Source: Ardenticatenia bacterium
GTDB lineage: Bacteria; Chloroflexota; Anaerolineae; Ardenticatenales; Ardenticatenaceae
DNA: 34,498 nucleotides
Direction of reading: 5' to 3'
Assembly (NCBI GenBank): GCA_030949995.1
Contig: JAUZRY010000092.1
Coordinates: 1-34,498, forward strand
This document shows positions 27,297 to 34,498 of the stretch, piece after piece (position 1 is the stretch's first letter; every line of letters starts with the position of its first letter). The translations under genes and the position numbers were made by a program. Below the pieces are notes generated by a model. That model was given only the letters and a program-made list of their open reading frames with translations, did no database searches and was not told where the DNA came from.

Positions 27297-30200
27297 TTAT
27301 TGGCGCAGGGCCTGAGAAACTCGGTCCTCCGAAGGCGATTCCCCGTGTACGGGGGTGTGGTCAGCCGAAGAACTCACCGGTTCGGCGGTGGACGGGGTGG
27401 AAGCCGTGTGGAATTGCCACACGGGCAGGGTGGTTTGAAACTCGTAGCAGGCAGGGCCGTCCATCACACCCCGCCCCCGGACTTGCGGTGGCACCACGGA
27501 TGTGTCGCGCAACAGGCTGCCGTACTCGGAGTGATCGGCCAAGTAGAAGGCCACATTGACGCCGATGTTGCTGCGCATCTTGTACCGCATTTCCATGGCG
27601 CTGTTCGTGGTGAACACGAAGTAGATGCCAGCTCCACGTCCTTCCCGCACAAGCTCCTGCACCTGTTCCATGAAGCGCTCGTCCTCTTGGTACGCCTCGT
27701 TAAATCCCGTGAAGTTGTCGATGATCACGACGATTGCCGGCATAGGTTCTCCGGTCTGGTGTACGTAGTGACGAAGAGAAGGAGCGCCGATCTCGCCCAG
27801 CTTCTGCTGGCGCCTGTTCAACTCGTGTGTGAGGCGGCGCACAAGCCGGCGTACTCGTTCGTCATCGTCACCGTAGATGACGCTGCCCACGTGAGGAAAT
27901 GATTCCAACATGCCGAGCGCGCGGCCCCCGAAGTCGATCACATACATGTTCACTTCCCCTGGCGAGTGATCGAGGGCCAAGGAGGCCACCAATGTCTGGA
28001 CAAAGGTGGTCTTCCCGTACCCGGGCGCAGAACAGAGCAACGTGTGCCCTCGTGTCCCCAAGGGGAGGCCCAAGGGGAGCTGGGCGCGCCTGTCGGGTAT
28101 GTCCATCAGCCCCACGATGGGCTCCAGCCACCGGTTCACAGGGCGCCACGTGTGGCCGTCCCAGCCCATCCCGTCAGGGCGCACTTGGTCCAAGGAAATC
28201 CGCGCCGGCAGCGGGTCGAGCCACAAGGCCGGCAGCGGGTCGATGTCGAGCCGTTGAGCTTCTCGGGCGATGAACGCGACGGCCGCCTCAAGCTGGGTGA
28301 CTTCGTCCAGCCCTGTCCGTCGGCGCAGATGGGAGGGGAGGTACAGCAGTTGACGGGAACCGTCCAACTGAACGTGTGTAATGCTGAGTGGATGAGTGGT
28401 CGGATCGTCGATGCCCGTGGCCGGCGCCCCGCTCCACGCGACCTGAAAAGTTTCAAAAATTTCGTTGACTCCCACCTGAAAGATGGCCCGGCCAATGTGT
28501 TGCAGATACGCGGCATCAGGCCGCTTCAGCATGGCCTGACTGTCCTCCGTCTGGGCCACACGCAGGCAGAGCCGGAAGCGTGTGTTGGCCTCGATCTGAC
28601 CGTCCACAATGCCGGCCGGCTTCTGCATGGCCAGAATGAGCCGAAACCCCAGGGCACGGCCCAAGCGGGCGATGCGCACGAACTCTTGGGCGACTTCAGG
28701 GCGTTCTGTCTTCATCTCGGCAAACTCGTCTACAATGACCACCAAGTAGGGCAAAGGGGTCTCAACTTTGCCCTCGTTGTAGAGGCGCTGGTAGTCATCA
28801 ATGTGGTTCACACCAGCGGCGTGAAAGAGTTCTTGGCGCTGGCGCAACTCCACGTTCAGCGACGTGATGGCCCGCACGGCCAAGTTGCCCTCCTGAAGAT
28901 TCGTGATGACCCCGATTACATGGGGCAACCCCTTCAAGGGATCAGCCATGCCTCCGCCCTTGTAGTCAATCAAGACGAAGGCCAACCGGTGGGGATGGTA
29001 GTGCAGGGCCATGGAGATCACGAGCGTCTGGAGTAATTCACTCTTGCCGGCACCCACCATGCCGGCCACAAGCCCGTTGGGGCCGTGCTGGCGTTCATGC
29101 AAGTCGATGACCAGCGGCTCGTTGCCCGCGGCAATCCCCAACGGCGTGGCCAAATGTCGAGGTACTCGGGGATCATCAGGGCTCCTTTGCCACGTGCGTT
29201 GCCACATCTCCTGTAAGGGCCACTCGTCCAAGTCGTGGATGTTCAACAGCTCAAAGAGGGTGACCAATGAGGGAATGTGGGCCTCTTCGACTCCCTGGTG
29301 TTGGCGAATTGGAGCCATGGTGCGGGCGAATGTCTCGGCAAATTCCAGAGAGACGTGGTCAGGTGTGAAGCGAGTGGGGCGCTCGTTAACGAGCCAGAAG
29401 GCCGCCGGTTCGCGCTCGTTGACGTAGGGCACGCGCACGATGAGCTGACAGACATGGGGGAGGAGTTTGACGCGCGGGGCGATGAAGAAGGGATAGATGC
29501 CGTACTGAGGACCTTCCTCCATGAGCCGAGTGACTATTGGGGACACTGTGTCAGGGTGCTCCACGTCGAAGAAGAGGAGAATCGGGCTCCAGGCGACATC
29601 CTCCTTCCGTTGTTCTCGCTGCCATCGTTCTCGTTCCGAGAGCAGCGCTTCGATTCTGTTGAGGAACTTTTGTGACTCTTGGGACGGGCCGGTCAAGTCA
29701 CTCTGCCCCTCGACGTCCGTTTGGTCAATCCGCGCCAGGAAGCGGTGTTCGCGCCGGTCATCCCACGTGTGGGGCAACCAACGCATCCACGCCCAATCGC
29801 CATACGACTGCTTGGCGAACAGGGCGCCGATTTTGGCCTCGCTGGGGGCATGGTGGGTGGCCACGTGGAGCACGATGGCGCGGATCAGGTTCATCACGCC
29901 ATCACGGGGGCCGGCGAGGCCGATCACTTCCCCGCGGCGAATGTCAAGCCACGCCGGCACCTGGTCAACCGTGGCATACTGGCTCACCAAGGCGTGGGCT
30001 TGTTCGACCAAGGGATCCGGTTCAAACGGTTTGATTTCGGGCAACTTGAACTCCACGGGCAGAGGGCGGGAACAGAGCCCCACGCGCACTGCGAGAAAGT
30101 CGTCGTCCTCCGGCCGCCGGGCCCACAGGTCGCGCTTCCGAAAGGCGACAATCTCGAAACATTCCTCCGGGCGAGGGTGTTGGCGCTGCCAGACATCTGC

Positions 30201-30569
30201 GGCATGGCGCACCATCTTGTTCAGCTCGTCGGCCTTCTGGCGCAAGTACCCAGTGTAGACATATTCCCGTTCCCGAATGGCCCGCTCGTACTCGCGCTGT
30301 TGGAGGCGGTACACGTACCACGTGCCACCAATGGTGGCCAACATCATGGGCACTGAGAAGAGGAGGAAGGACCCCATGCCGAAGACCAGCCCCACAACGA
30401 CCATGACGAGCACTGTGACCCCGATGGGAATGGCTGAGGCCAGCATGTTCTGGAATTGGGGCTTGTTTGGTGCCTTGGGGGGGTCATGGACTTCGAATGT
30501 GCCCAAGCTCAGCCGTGCGCGCAGGCGTGGAGAGCGGGCAAACGTGGGAAACTGGTAAGTCGGCTTCAT
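27297..30569 (-). CDS. essC: Membrane-anchored FtsK/SpoIIIE ATPase of a type VII secretion system (EssC/EccC)
   Basis: This 1090-residue protein is the motor of WXG100/ESX-type secretion. It has two closely spaced TM helices (about 44-66 and 67-88) and a cytoplasmic DUF-like segment. FtsK domain D1 has Walker A GMVGAGKSE (K near 509), LIDYKGGGMADPLKGLPHVIG and Walker B LVVIVDEFAEM, then R-finger-type RIARLGRALGFRLILAMQKP. D2 has Walker A SAPGYGKTT (K near 853), YVIDFGGRALGMLESFPHVGSVI and Walker B VVIIDNFTGF. LIDYKGGGM followed by GLPHVIG and the YVIDFGG...FPHVG repeat are diagnostic of EssC/EccC rather than FtsK, which has one ATPase domain and a gamma domain. There are no N-terminal FHA domains, unlike Firmicute EssC; FHA domains are on the kinase encoded in the same locus. 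Domain D3 is the next gene. Confidence 0.93.
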   Translation of the reverse strand: MKPTYQFPTFARSPRLRARLSLGTFEVHDPPKAPNKPQFQNMLASAIPIGVTVLVMVVVGLVFGMGSFLLFSVPMMLATIGGTWYVYRLQQREYERAIREREYVYTGYLRQKADELNKMVRHAADVWQRQHPRPEECFEIVAFRKRDLWARRPEDDDFLAVRVGLCSRPLPVEFKLPEIKPFEPDPLVEQAHALVSQYATVDQVPAWLDIRRGEVIGLAGPRDGVMNLIRAIVLHVATHHAPSEAKIGALFAKQSYGDWAWMRWLPHTWDDRREHRFLARIDQTDVEGQSDLTGPSQESQKFLNRIEALLSERERWQREQRKEDVAWSPILLFFDVEHPDTVSPIVTRLMEEGPQYGIYPFFIAPRVKLLPHVCQLIVRVPYVNEREPAAFWLVNERPTRFTPDHVSLEFAETFARTMAPIRQHQGVEEAHIPSLVTLFELLNIHDLDEWPLQEMWQRTWQRSPDDPRVPRHLATPLGIAAGNEPLVIDLHERQHGPNGLVAGMVGAGKSELLQTLVISMALHYHPHRLAFVLIDYKGGGMADPLKGLPHVIGVITNLQEGNLAVRAITSLNVELRQRQELFHAAGVNHIDDYQRLYNEGKVETPLPYLVVIVDEFAEMKTERPEVAQEFVRIARLGRALGFRLILAMQKPAGIVDGQIEANTRFRLCLRVAQTEDSQAMLKRPDAAYLQHIGRAIFQVGVNEIFETFQVAWSGAPATGIDDPTTHPLSITHVQLDGSRQLLYLPSHLRRRTGLDEVTQLEAAVAFIAREAQRLDIDPLPALWLDPLPARISLDQVRPDGMGWDGHTWRPVNRWLEPIVGLMDIPDRRAQLPLGLPLGTRGHTLLCSAPGYGKTTFVQTLVASLALDHSPGEVNMYVIDFGGRALGMLESFPHVGSVIYGDDDERVRRLVRRLTHELNRRQQKLGEIGAPSLRHYVHQTGEPMPAIVVIIDNFTGFNEAYQEDERFMEQVQELVREGRGAGIYFVFTTNSAMEMRYKMRSNIGVNVAFYLADHSEYGSLLRDTSVVPPQVRGRGVMDGPACYEFQTTLPVWQFHTASTPSTAEPVSSSADHTPVHGESPSEDRVSQALRQ

Positions 30570-30640
30570 AAGCCACCTGCTTCTTTCCCCAGATATAATG
30601 CGCTTTGTACAACCTGGGCCTTGTGTCTATGTTTATATAA

Positions 30641-31438
30641 CTATGATAATACAGCCTTGAACACTTCGTTCTTTAGCTGCATTCCGGATATAGGTGTGAC
30701 TTGGATGTACGACTCGCTGTTGCCATGTTCATTATCAAGTTCGCCTTCCCTTGTTAGTTTCCAGAGGCCGTTTGGGCCTTCTAGTGTAGCAAAGCCATGA
30801 ACCTCCTCTGTTGAATGATCAATTCTGACGAGGGCACCATTGGCAATGGGATGAGCGATTGTTGTGGACAGCTCATGGGCTGTTCTTTCCGGTACTCCTG
30901 CTTGGAGGAGGAGTTCATGAGTTGAACCTCCTGCCCTGACGATTTCTTTGGCTTTGTCTATAATGGACTCAGTCACCCTTCCCGGCGGGCAATGTGGCGC
31001 CTTTTGATTATCTATCCCAAGGATTGCACATATCTTTGTTGCAACTTGATGCGTATTTTCAAGCTCCGTAAATGTGTGGAGATCAGGGTCTGGGAAGCTG
31101 TGTTCGACAATGATGTCTGATTCGAGGTGGATGTGATAATACCGTTCTTCCGTGTTCCCATCGTTGTGGGTGCACGTAACTATGAAGGAAATGTCTGCAA
31201 CGCTACATGCACCTACTAAGGTAACAACTGCAGGGTCAACTTCTACTCCTTTCTCCGTCCCCCGGATGTACCCCTTTGCCCGTAGCGATCGCTCTGCCGT
31301 GTCTATGATCAATTCAAGCTCGCGCTCGTTGAGCCCACGGAACTCCTCAAGCTCGAAGCCAGGAACCACCTGTAATTGGAGGAGTAGAATGAGGAAGAAG
31401 AGCTCTTCATTGCTAACAGTAAATTGTAATGCTGGCAC
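30641..31438 (-). CDS. EspG-like type VII secretion chaperone (by pattern)
   Basis: This 265-residue soluble protein starts at GTG 31438, GGAG six bases upstream, 12 bases after the WXG100 gene. The layout resembles mycobacterial EspG. The N-terminus has FTVSNEELFFLILLLQLQVVPGFELEEF, then an AERSLRAKGYI helix-turn and VDPAVVTLVGACSVADISFIV. A central strand region (RYYHIHLESDIIVEHSFPDPDLHTFTELE) follows. The C-terminus has LEGPNGLWKLTREGELD and SYIQVTPISGMQLKNEVFKAVL, comparable to the DTxxGRW...WVTVAP...LxxrLxxL ending of EspG. EspG chaperones bind PE-PPE or WXG-type substrates. An immunity protein for the preceding WXG100 protein is the alternative. No signal peptide or TM segment is seen. 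Confidence 0.6.
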   Translation of the reverse strand: MPALQFTVSNEELFFLILLLQLQVVPGFELEEFRGLNERELELIIDTAERSLRAKGYIRGTEKGVEVDPAVVTLVGACSVADISFIVTCTHNDGNTEERYYHIHLESDIIVEHSFPDPDLHTFTELENTHQVATKICAILGIDNQKAPHCPPGRVTESIIDKAKEIVRAGGSTHELLLQAGVPERTAHELSTTIAHPIANGALVRIDHSTEEVHGFATLEGPNGLWKLTREGELDNEHGNSESYIQVTPISGMQLKNEVFKAVLS

Positions 31439-31450
31439 GCCTCTCTCCTT

Positions 31451-32572
31451 TTATTTCATGAACATGTTCCCTAATTTGAGAATGTTTTTGGATTTCTTGA
31501 ACAGTTCTGCGGACTTATCTACGACGAACTCTGCGCCTTGGCGTATGTGTCTATTTGTGTCAATTGCCTCCAACACTTTCTCGGTTTTGCGTGCCAACTC
31601 TTTTTGTCCCGTAGCATCCAACATCATCACTGTCGTATTTCCCGCAACTTGAACGAGGTCGTTGACGAGGAGTGCTGTGCCCACCCCTGGCACAGCACGG
31701 GTCAGCATTGCTGTGCCCAACGCCACAGTACCGGCGACAACAAGCCCTCGAGTCGAGTAATCCTCACCAGCTGCAAATTCAATGCCTGTATCTACAAGAA
31801 CTCCCAAAGACCCGCTCGTGAAACGTTTCATAGTCTCGGGGCTCATTCCAAAATATGCCTTGCGTGCATCCCGGGCTGGGATGATGTCGGCGATTCTTCC
31901 CATTCGTTTGACCCAACCGCCACGACTATTGCCGGTTACTGCATTGATTATTTGACCATATGTTCGCAGGTCTCTGCGAACATCCCCTTTGGTTGTTGCC
32001 AGAATACTCCATCCTGCCTGTAATGAACTGAAAGCAATATTGCGGCTGTATCTCCACAGTCTGTCCTCATAGCCTTCTGTGCGTTCTGTGGATGTTGTGC
32101 TTTCGTCTGACAAGTTGCTCGGTGCCCGTGTTGATGTCTCTGGTGAGCTTTCTCGGGTGGCATACTTTGCTGTGCTTTCAAACGACATTGGACCGGTTGC
32201 ACGTGAGCGTCCACCTTGCCCACCTTGATCGAACGAGCCGGAGGGGAGGCTCCGCTGACCTGTTCCTCCAGCAGGGGAACTTATACCTTGCTGCCCACTT
32301 TGATCCGCCTCCCAGATCGCTTCGTTGATCCTTCGAGCATTGCGGGCCAAATCAAGGGCTGCACGGTGTGCTTCGGACAACTCCATGCTGGTTTGTTCCC
32401 ACGTGCGGATGAGCTGGCTCGCTTGGCCTCCCACCCAGACCTCCTGCGAGGCCAGTTTTTCCCCCAAGCGCCTCAGGCGTTCCACGTCCCGCATCAGGTC
32501 TTGCTCGATGATCTGGACTAGCTTCTCCACAGATTCCCGGGCTTCCTGTGTGCTCAACACTCGACGGCCCAT
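31451..32572 (-). CDS. WXG100-domain protein with long C-terminal extension (putative T7SS effector)
   Basis: The 373-residue protein begins with a helical hairpin of about 95 residues. The WxG motif is at W46-G48 in SQEVWVGGQASQLIRTWEQ, flanked by amphipathic helices (ESVEKLVQIIEQDLMRDVERL and LARNARRINEAIWEAD), the WXG100 fold. Residues about 93-168 are a low-complexity Gln/Gly/Ser/Thr linker. Residues about 169-373 form a predicted helical domain with hydrophobic, glycine-rich spans (GLVVAGTVALGTAMLTRAVPGVGTALLVNDLVQ) and a basic C-terminus. WXG100 proteins fused to C-terminal domains are secreted effectors or toxins in Firmicute T7SS, and the glycine-spaced hydrophobic helices are compatible with a membrane-active domain. 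GAGGAG lies three bases before the ATG. It is followed by the EspG-like gene and preceded by the FHA kinase, all in one direction. Confidence 0.8.
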   Translation of the reverse strand: MGRRVLSTQEARESVEKLVQIIEQDLMRDVERLRRLGEKLASQEVWVGGQASQLIRTWEQTSMELSEAHRAALDLARNARRINEAIWEADQSGQQGISSPAGGTGQRSLPSGSFDQGGQGGRSRATGPMSFESTAKYATRESSPETSTRAPSNLSDESTTSTERTEGYEDRLWRYSRNIAFSSLQAGWSILATTKGDVRRDLRTYGQIINAVTGNSRGGWVKRMGRIADIIPARDARKAYFGMSPETMKRFTSGSLGVLVDTGIEFAAGEDYSTRGLVVAGTVALGTAMLTRAVPGVGTALLVNDLVQVAGNTTVMMLDATGQKELARKTEKVLEAIDTNRHIRQGAEFVVDKSAELFKKSKNILKLGNMFMK

Positions 32573-32617
32573 TGTCTCCTCTTTCCCTGTTCTTCTTTTA
32601 CCGGTTCCGTTTTGTGC

Positions 32618-34402
32618 TCATCCAAAGGGCACAGTGGGACCATCGTCATCGGCGTCATCGTCCTCAAGAACACGCCACGTTGTTCTGGGCAAGTGGGGGG
32701 TGGACATCTCCACTCTGGGGAAGTCGGCCGCGTCCGGGAAGGCATCGCGCCGGTAGAACCTGAGTTTGACCTTTTGGCCTAATCTCACGATGTCGCCGTG
32801 GTTGATCGGCACCGGTTCCGACTCCACTGGTTGTTCGTTGACGAAGGTGCCGTTTGTGGAGCCTTTGTCCACAATGGCGAAGTGGTCTTCCTGTCTCACA
32901 AGCGAACAGTGCACTTTGGAGACTTCCACGTGCAATATCCACACGTCCACCTTCTTGCGATTTCGTCCAATGAGGGCGACAGGCTGGATCACGGGAAAGA
33001 CGCTGGGGTGCGTTGGCGGCGTTGGGGGGGCGAGGATCTCGAAAAAGGCGATGGCCTGTTCGAAGAGCGTCTGTGGCCCCCAAGCGCGGTATTCCTCGTG
33101 AAGGTCGCGAAGCAGCCGTTCTCCCACAATGGTCTTTTTCCTCTGCCATTGTTGATAGTGGAGAGCTTCCAAGGCAGACCGAATGTGAACGCGCATCGTG
33201 ATAGAGCCCAGCGACAGAATGTCCCCGTGCCGCAAGACGGCCGGTTGGAAAGTCACACGCTGCCCGTTCACAAACGTGCCGTTGGTTGATCCCAAGTCGA
33301 TGAGGACGAAAGCGCCATCAGGCCGAAGCTCCAGGCGACAGTGTCGTCGCGAAATTTTCGGGTGGTTTATCCACAAGTCGACCAACGAATCGTCTCGCCC
33401 GATGGTGGTGGATGACTTATCAATGGGAAGCACGTCCTCGTAGGGCCTTCCATCTATTTCCAGCATCTCCAGGTACGCGATGGCCCGCTCGAACAAGGTG
33501 GGGTCTTGCATCCGGTAGAGCAAGCGCAGCCTCTGCAGGGCATCTGTCAACACAGGGGGGGCGGTGGTAGGGCCCCTGTGGGGCGTCACCAGCACGGAGA
33601 GCGCTTGGATGAAGGCGCTGGCAGAGGAATAGCGTCCCTCCGGCTCCTTGTCGAGAGCCCGCTCCAACACCCGGAAGACCTGGATGGGCATATCTGGGGG
33701 ACGTGGAGGAGATTGGTACTGGTGGGCTCTCAGGATCTCGGAGATCTCTCCGGAAAAAGGGGGGGCCCCTGCGAGCATCAAGTAGGCGACGATGCCCAAG
33801 GCGTAAATGTCCGAGGCCGGTCCCACATCCTGAGGTCGGAGAATTTGTTCTGGAGCCATGTAGAGGGGAGTTCCCATGAAGTGGAAGGTTTGTGTCTCCT
33901 CGGAGTTGAGCACGCGCACTAACCCAAAGTCTCCCAGCACCACCCTGCCGGGCTTCGGGGGCTGAGGGGGCTCCAAGAAGATGTTGTTGGGCTTGATATC
34001 CCGGTGAACCATGTGGCGGGCGTGAATGTAGTCGAGCGCCTCGGCCACAGGCGTCAGCAGGCGCACGACCTCCTCGAGGGGAAGCTTCTTGTGCTCGTCC
34101 AAGTAAGCCTGGAAGGTCTTGCCCCGCAAGTACTCCATGATGAGCAGGGGGCCCACATCGTCGTCCTCCTGGTAATCGTACACGTGGACGATGGAAGGGT
34201 GGTTGAGCGACGCCATGGCCCGGGCTTCGCGCTCGAAACGCCTGATGTACTCCGAGGTCCGCATGTGGGATAACAACACTTTGATGGCCACTTCGCGTCC
34301 CAAGAGCTCATCGCGGGCCCGGTAGACCACCCCGAAGCCGCCGCTTCCCAGCTTTGCATGGATTTGGAATCGGTTTGCCAGCTTCTTGAGCACGGTGGAC
34401 AT
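32618..34402 (-). CDS. Soluble Ser/Thr protein kinase with two FHA domains
   Basis: This 594-residue protein is a Hanks-type kinase. The glycine loop is GSGGFGVV (19-26), catalytic K41 is in VAIK, alphaC Glu59, HRDIKPNN with D135, DFG at 158-160 and GTPLYMAPE at 177-185; all catalytic residues are present. There is no TM helix or PASTA domain. FHA domains lie at about 332-405 (TTIGRDDSLVDLWINHPKISRRHC, GSTNGTFVNG) and about 476-550 (ALIGRNRKKVDVWILHVEVSKVHC, GSTNGTFVNE). Each is preceded by a similar helical segment (PTLFERAIAYLEMLEI, PQTLFEQAIAFFEILAP), showing an internal duplication of about 145 residues. The C-terminus is acidic. The start at 34402 is set by GGAGG four bases before the ATG. 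It is the probable first complete gene of the T7SS-like locus in the window. Confidence 0.95.
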   Translation of the reverse strand: MSTVLKKLANRFQIHAKLGSGGFGVVYRARDELLGREVAIKVLLSHMRTSEYIRRFEREARAMASLNHPSIVHVYDYQEDDDVGPLLIMEYLRGKTFQAYLDEHKKLPLEEVVRLLTPVAEALDYIHARHMVHRDIKPNNIFLEPPQPPKPGRVVLGDFGLVRVLNSEETQTFHFMGTPLYMAPEQILRPQDVGPASDIYALGIVAYLMLAGAPPFSGEISEILRAHQYQSPPRPPDMPIQVFRVLERALDKEPEGRYSSASAFIQALSVLVTPHRGPTTAPPVLTDALQRLRLLYRMQDPTLFERAIAYLEMLEIDGRPYEDVLPIDKSSTTIGRDDSLVDLWINHPKISRRHCRLELRPDGAFVLIDLGSTNGTFVNGQRVTFQPAVLRHGDILSLGSITMRVHIRSALEALHYQQWQRKKTIVGERLLRDLHEEYRAWGPQTLFEQAIAFFEILAPPTPPTHPSVFPVIQPVALIGRNRKKVDVWILHVEVSKVHCSLVRQEDHFAIVDKGSTNGTFVNEQPVESEPVPINHGDIVRLGQKVKLRFYRRDAFPDAADFPRVEMSTPHLPRTTWRVLEDDDADDDGPTVPFG

Positions 34403-34419
34403 TGTCCCTCCGACGTCCC

Positions 34420-34498
34420 TCACTCCTTTTCTTCTGCTGAGACGAGCAAGCCCATCACGGCAAAGGCCACCGGGAGCACAAACTGCCCACCCACAAAC
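34420..34498 (-). CDS. C-terminal tail of a membrane protein (cut by window edge)
   Basis: The last 25 codons of an ORF are visible, ending FVGGQFVLPVAFAVMGLLVSAE-EKE and then TGA at 34420-34422. One hydrophobic helix reaches the C-terminus, which is short and acidic. It overlaps the kinase ribosome binding site region by position, so the kinase gene follows within 17 bases and is probably co-transcribed. Given the neighbours it could be a T7SS membrane component, but nothing in 25 residues proves this. Confidence 0.55.
   Translation of the reverse strand, partial: FVGGQFVLPVAFAVMGLLVSAEEKE

Overview
The window looks like a piece of a Chloroflexota genome (Anaerolineae/Ardenticatenia-like). 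That is an inference from the high-GC, strongly Shine-Dalgarno-led genes, the short LeuC2/LeuD2-type isopropylmalate isomerase, the secreted multidomain protein ending in a short YLP-type tail, and the two-FHA kinase. I could not run a search to confirm the taxon.

Layout. (1) 1-67: a tRNA-Gly(TCC), cut by the window edge, on the minus strand, then a small membrane-protein ORF. (2) 665-15986, all minus strand: a nearly complete branched-chain amino acid (BCAA) cluster. It starts at a consensus promoter at 15958-15986 and runs through a Leu/Val/Ile-rich leader peptide and attenuator, ilvB, ilvN, ilvC, a C-domain-less pyruvate kinase, leuA, leuC, leuD, a 49-residue ORF, a HAD phosphatase, leuB and cimA to an intrinsic terminator at 3435-3457. 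ilvE and ilvD follow. Together the enzymes convert phosphoenolpyruvate to pyruvate and on to valine and leucine, and make isoleucine through citramalate without needing threonine deaminase. (3) 16081-20569, plus strand: gatC, a two-TM ORF, gatA, a sugar-phosphate nucleotidyltransferase and a class I/II aminotransferase. (4) 20589-34498, minus strand: a surface protein, and then what reads as a type VII (ESX/WXG100-like) secretion locus. In transcription order this has the tail of a membrane protein, a Ser/Thr kinase with two FHA domains, a WXG100-domain protein with a long C-terminal extension, a protein that reads like the mycobacterial chaperone EspG, a membrane-anchored EssC/EccC ATPase with two FtsK domains, the third FtsK domain as its own gene, a YukD/EsaB-like ubiquitin-fold protein, and a large secreted C39-type peptidase with PA14 domains.

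The two most notable items do not show up as ordinary long ORFs. The first is the ilvB attenuator: a 34-codon leader with 16 Leu/Val/Ile codons, a 14-bp pause stem built from its own Val/Leu codons, a 12-nt perfect antiterminator pairing, and a 10-bp terminator stem. The second is the EsaB-like gene and the true C-terminus of the third ATPase domain, both hidden by single-base frame breaks.

Seven genes (ilvD, ilvB, gatA, the aminotransferase, the C39 protein, the ATPase domain 3 gene and the EsaB-like gene) are each broken by exactly one base. Most breaks lie in homopolymer runs, and the protein is well conserved in both frames. Sequencing or assembly indels are the simplest explanation. I therefore annotate each as one gene and give the break point.
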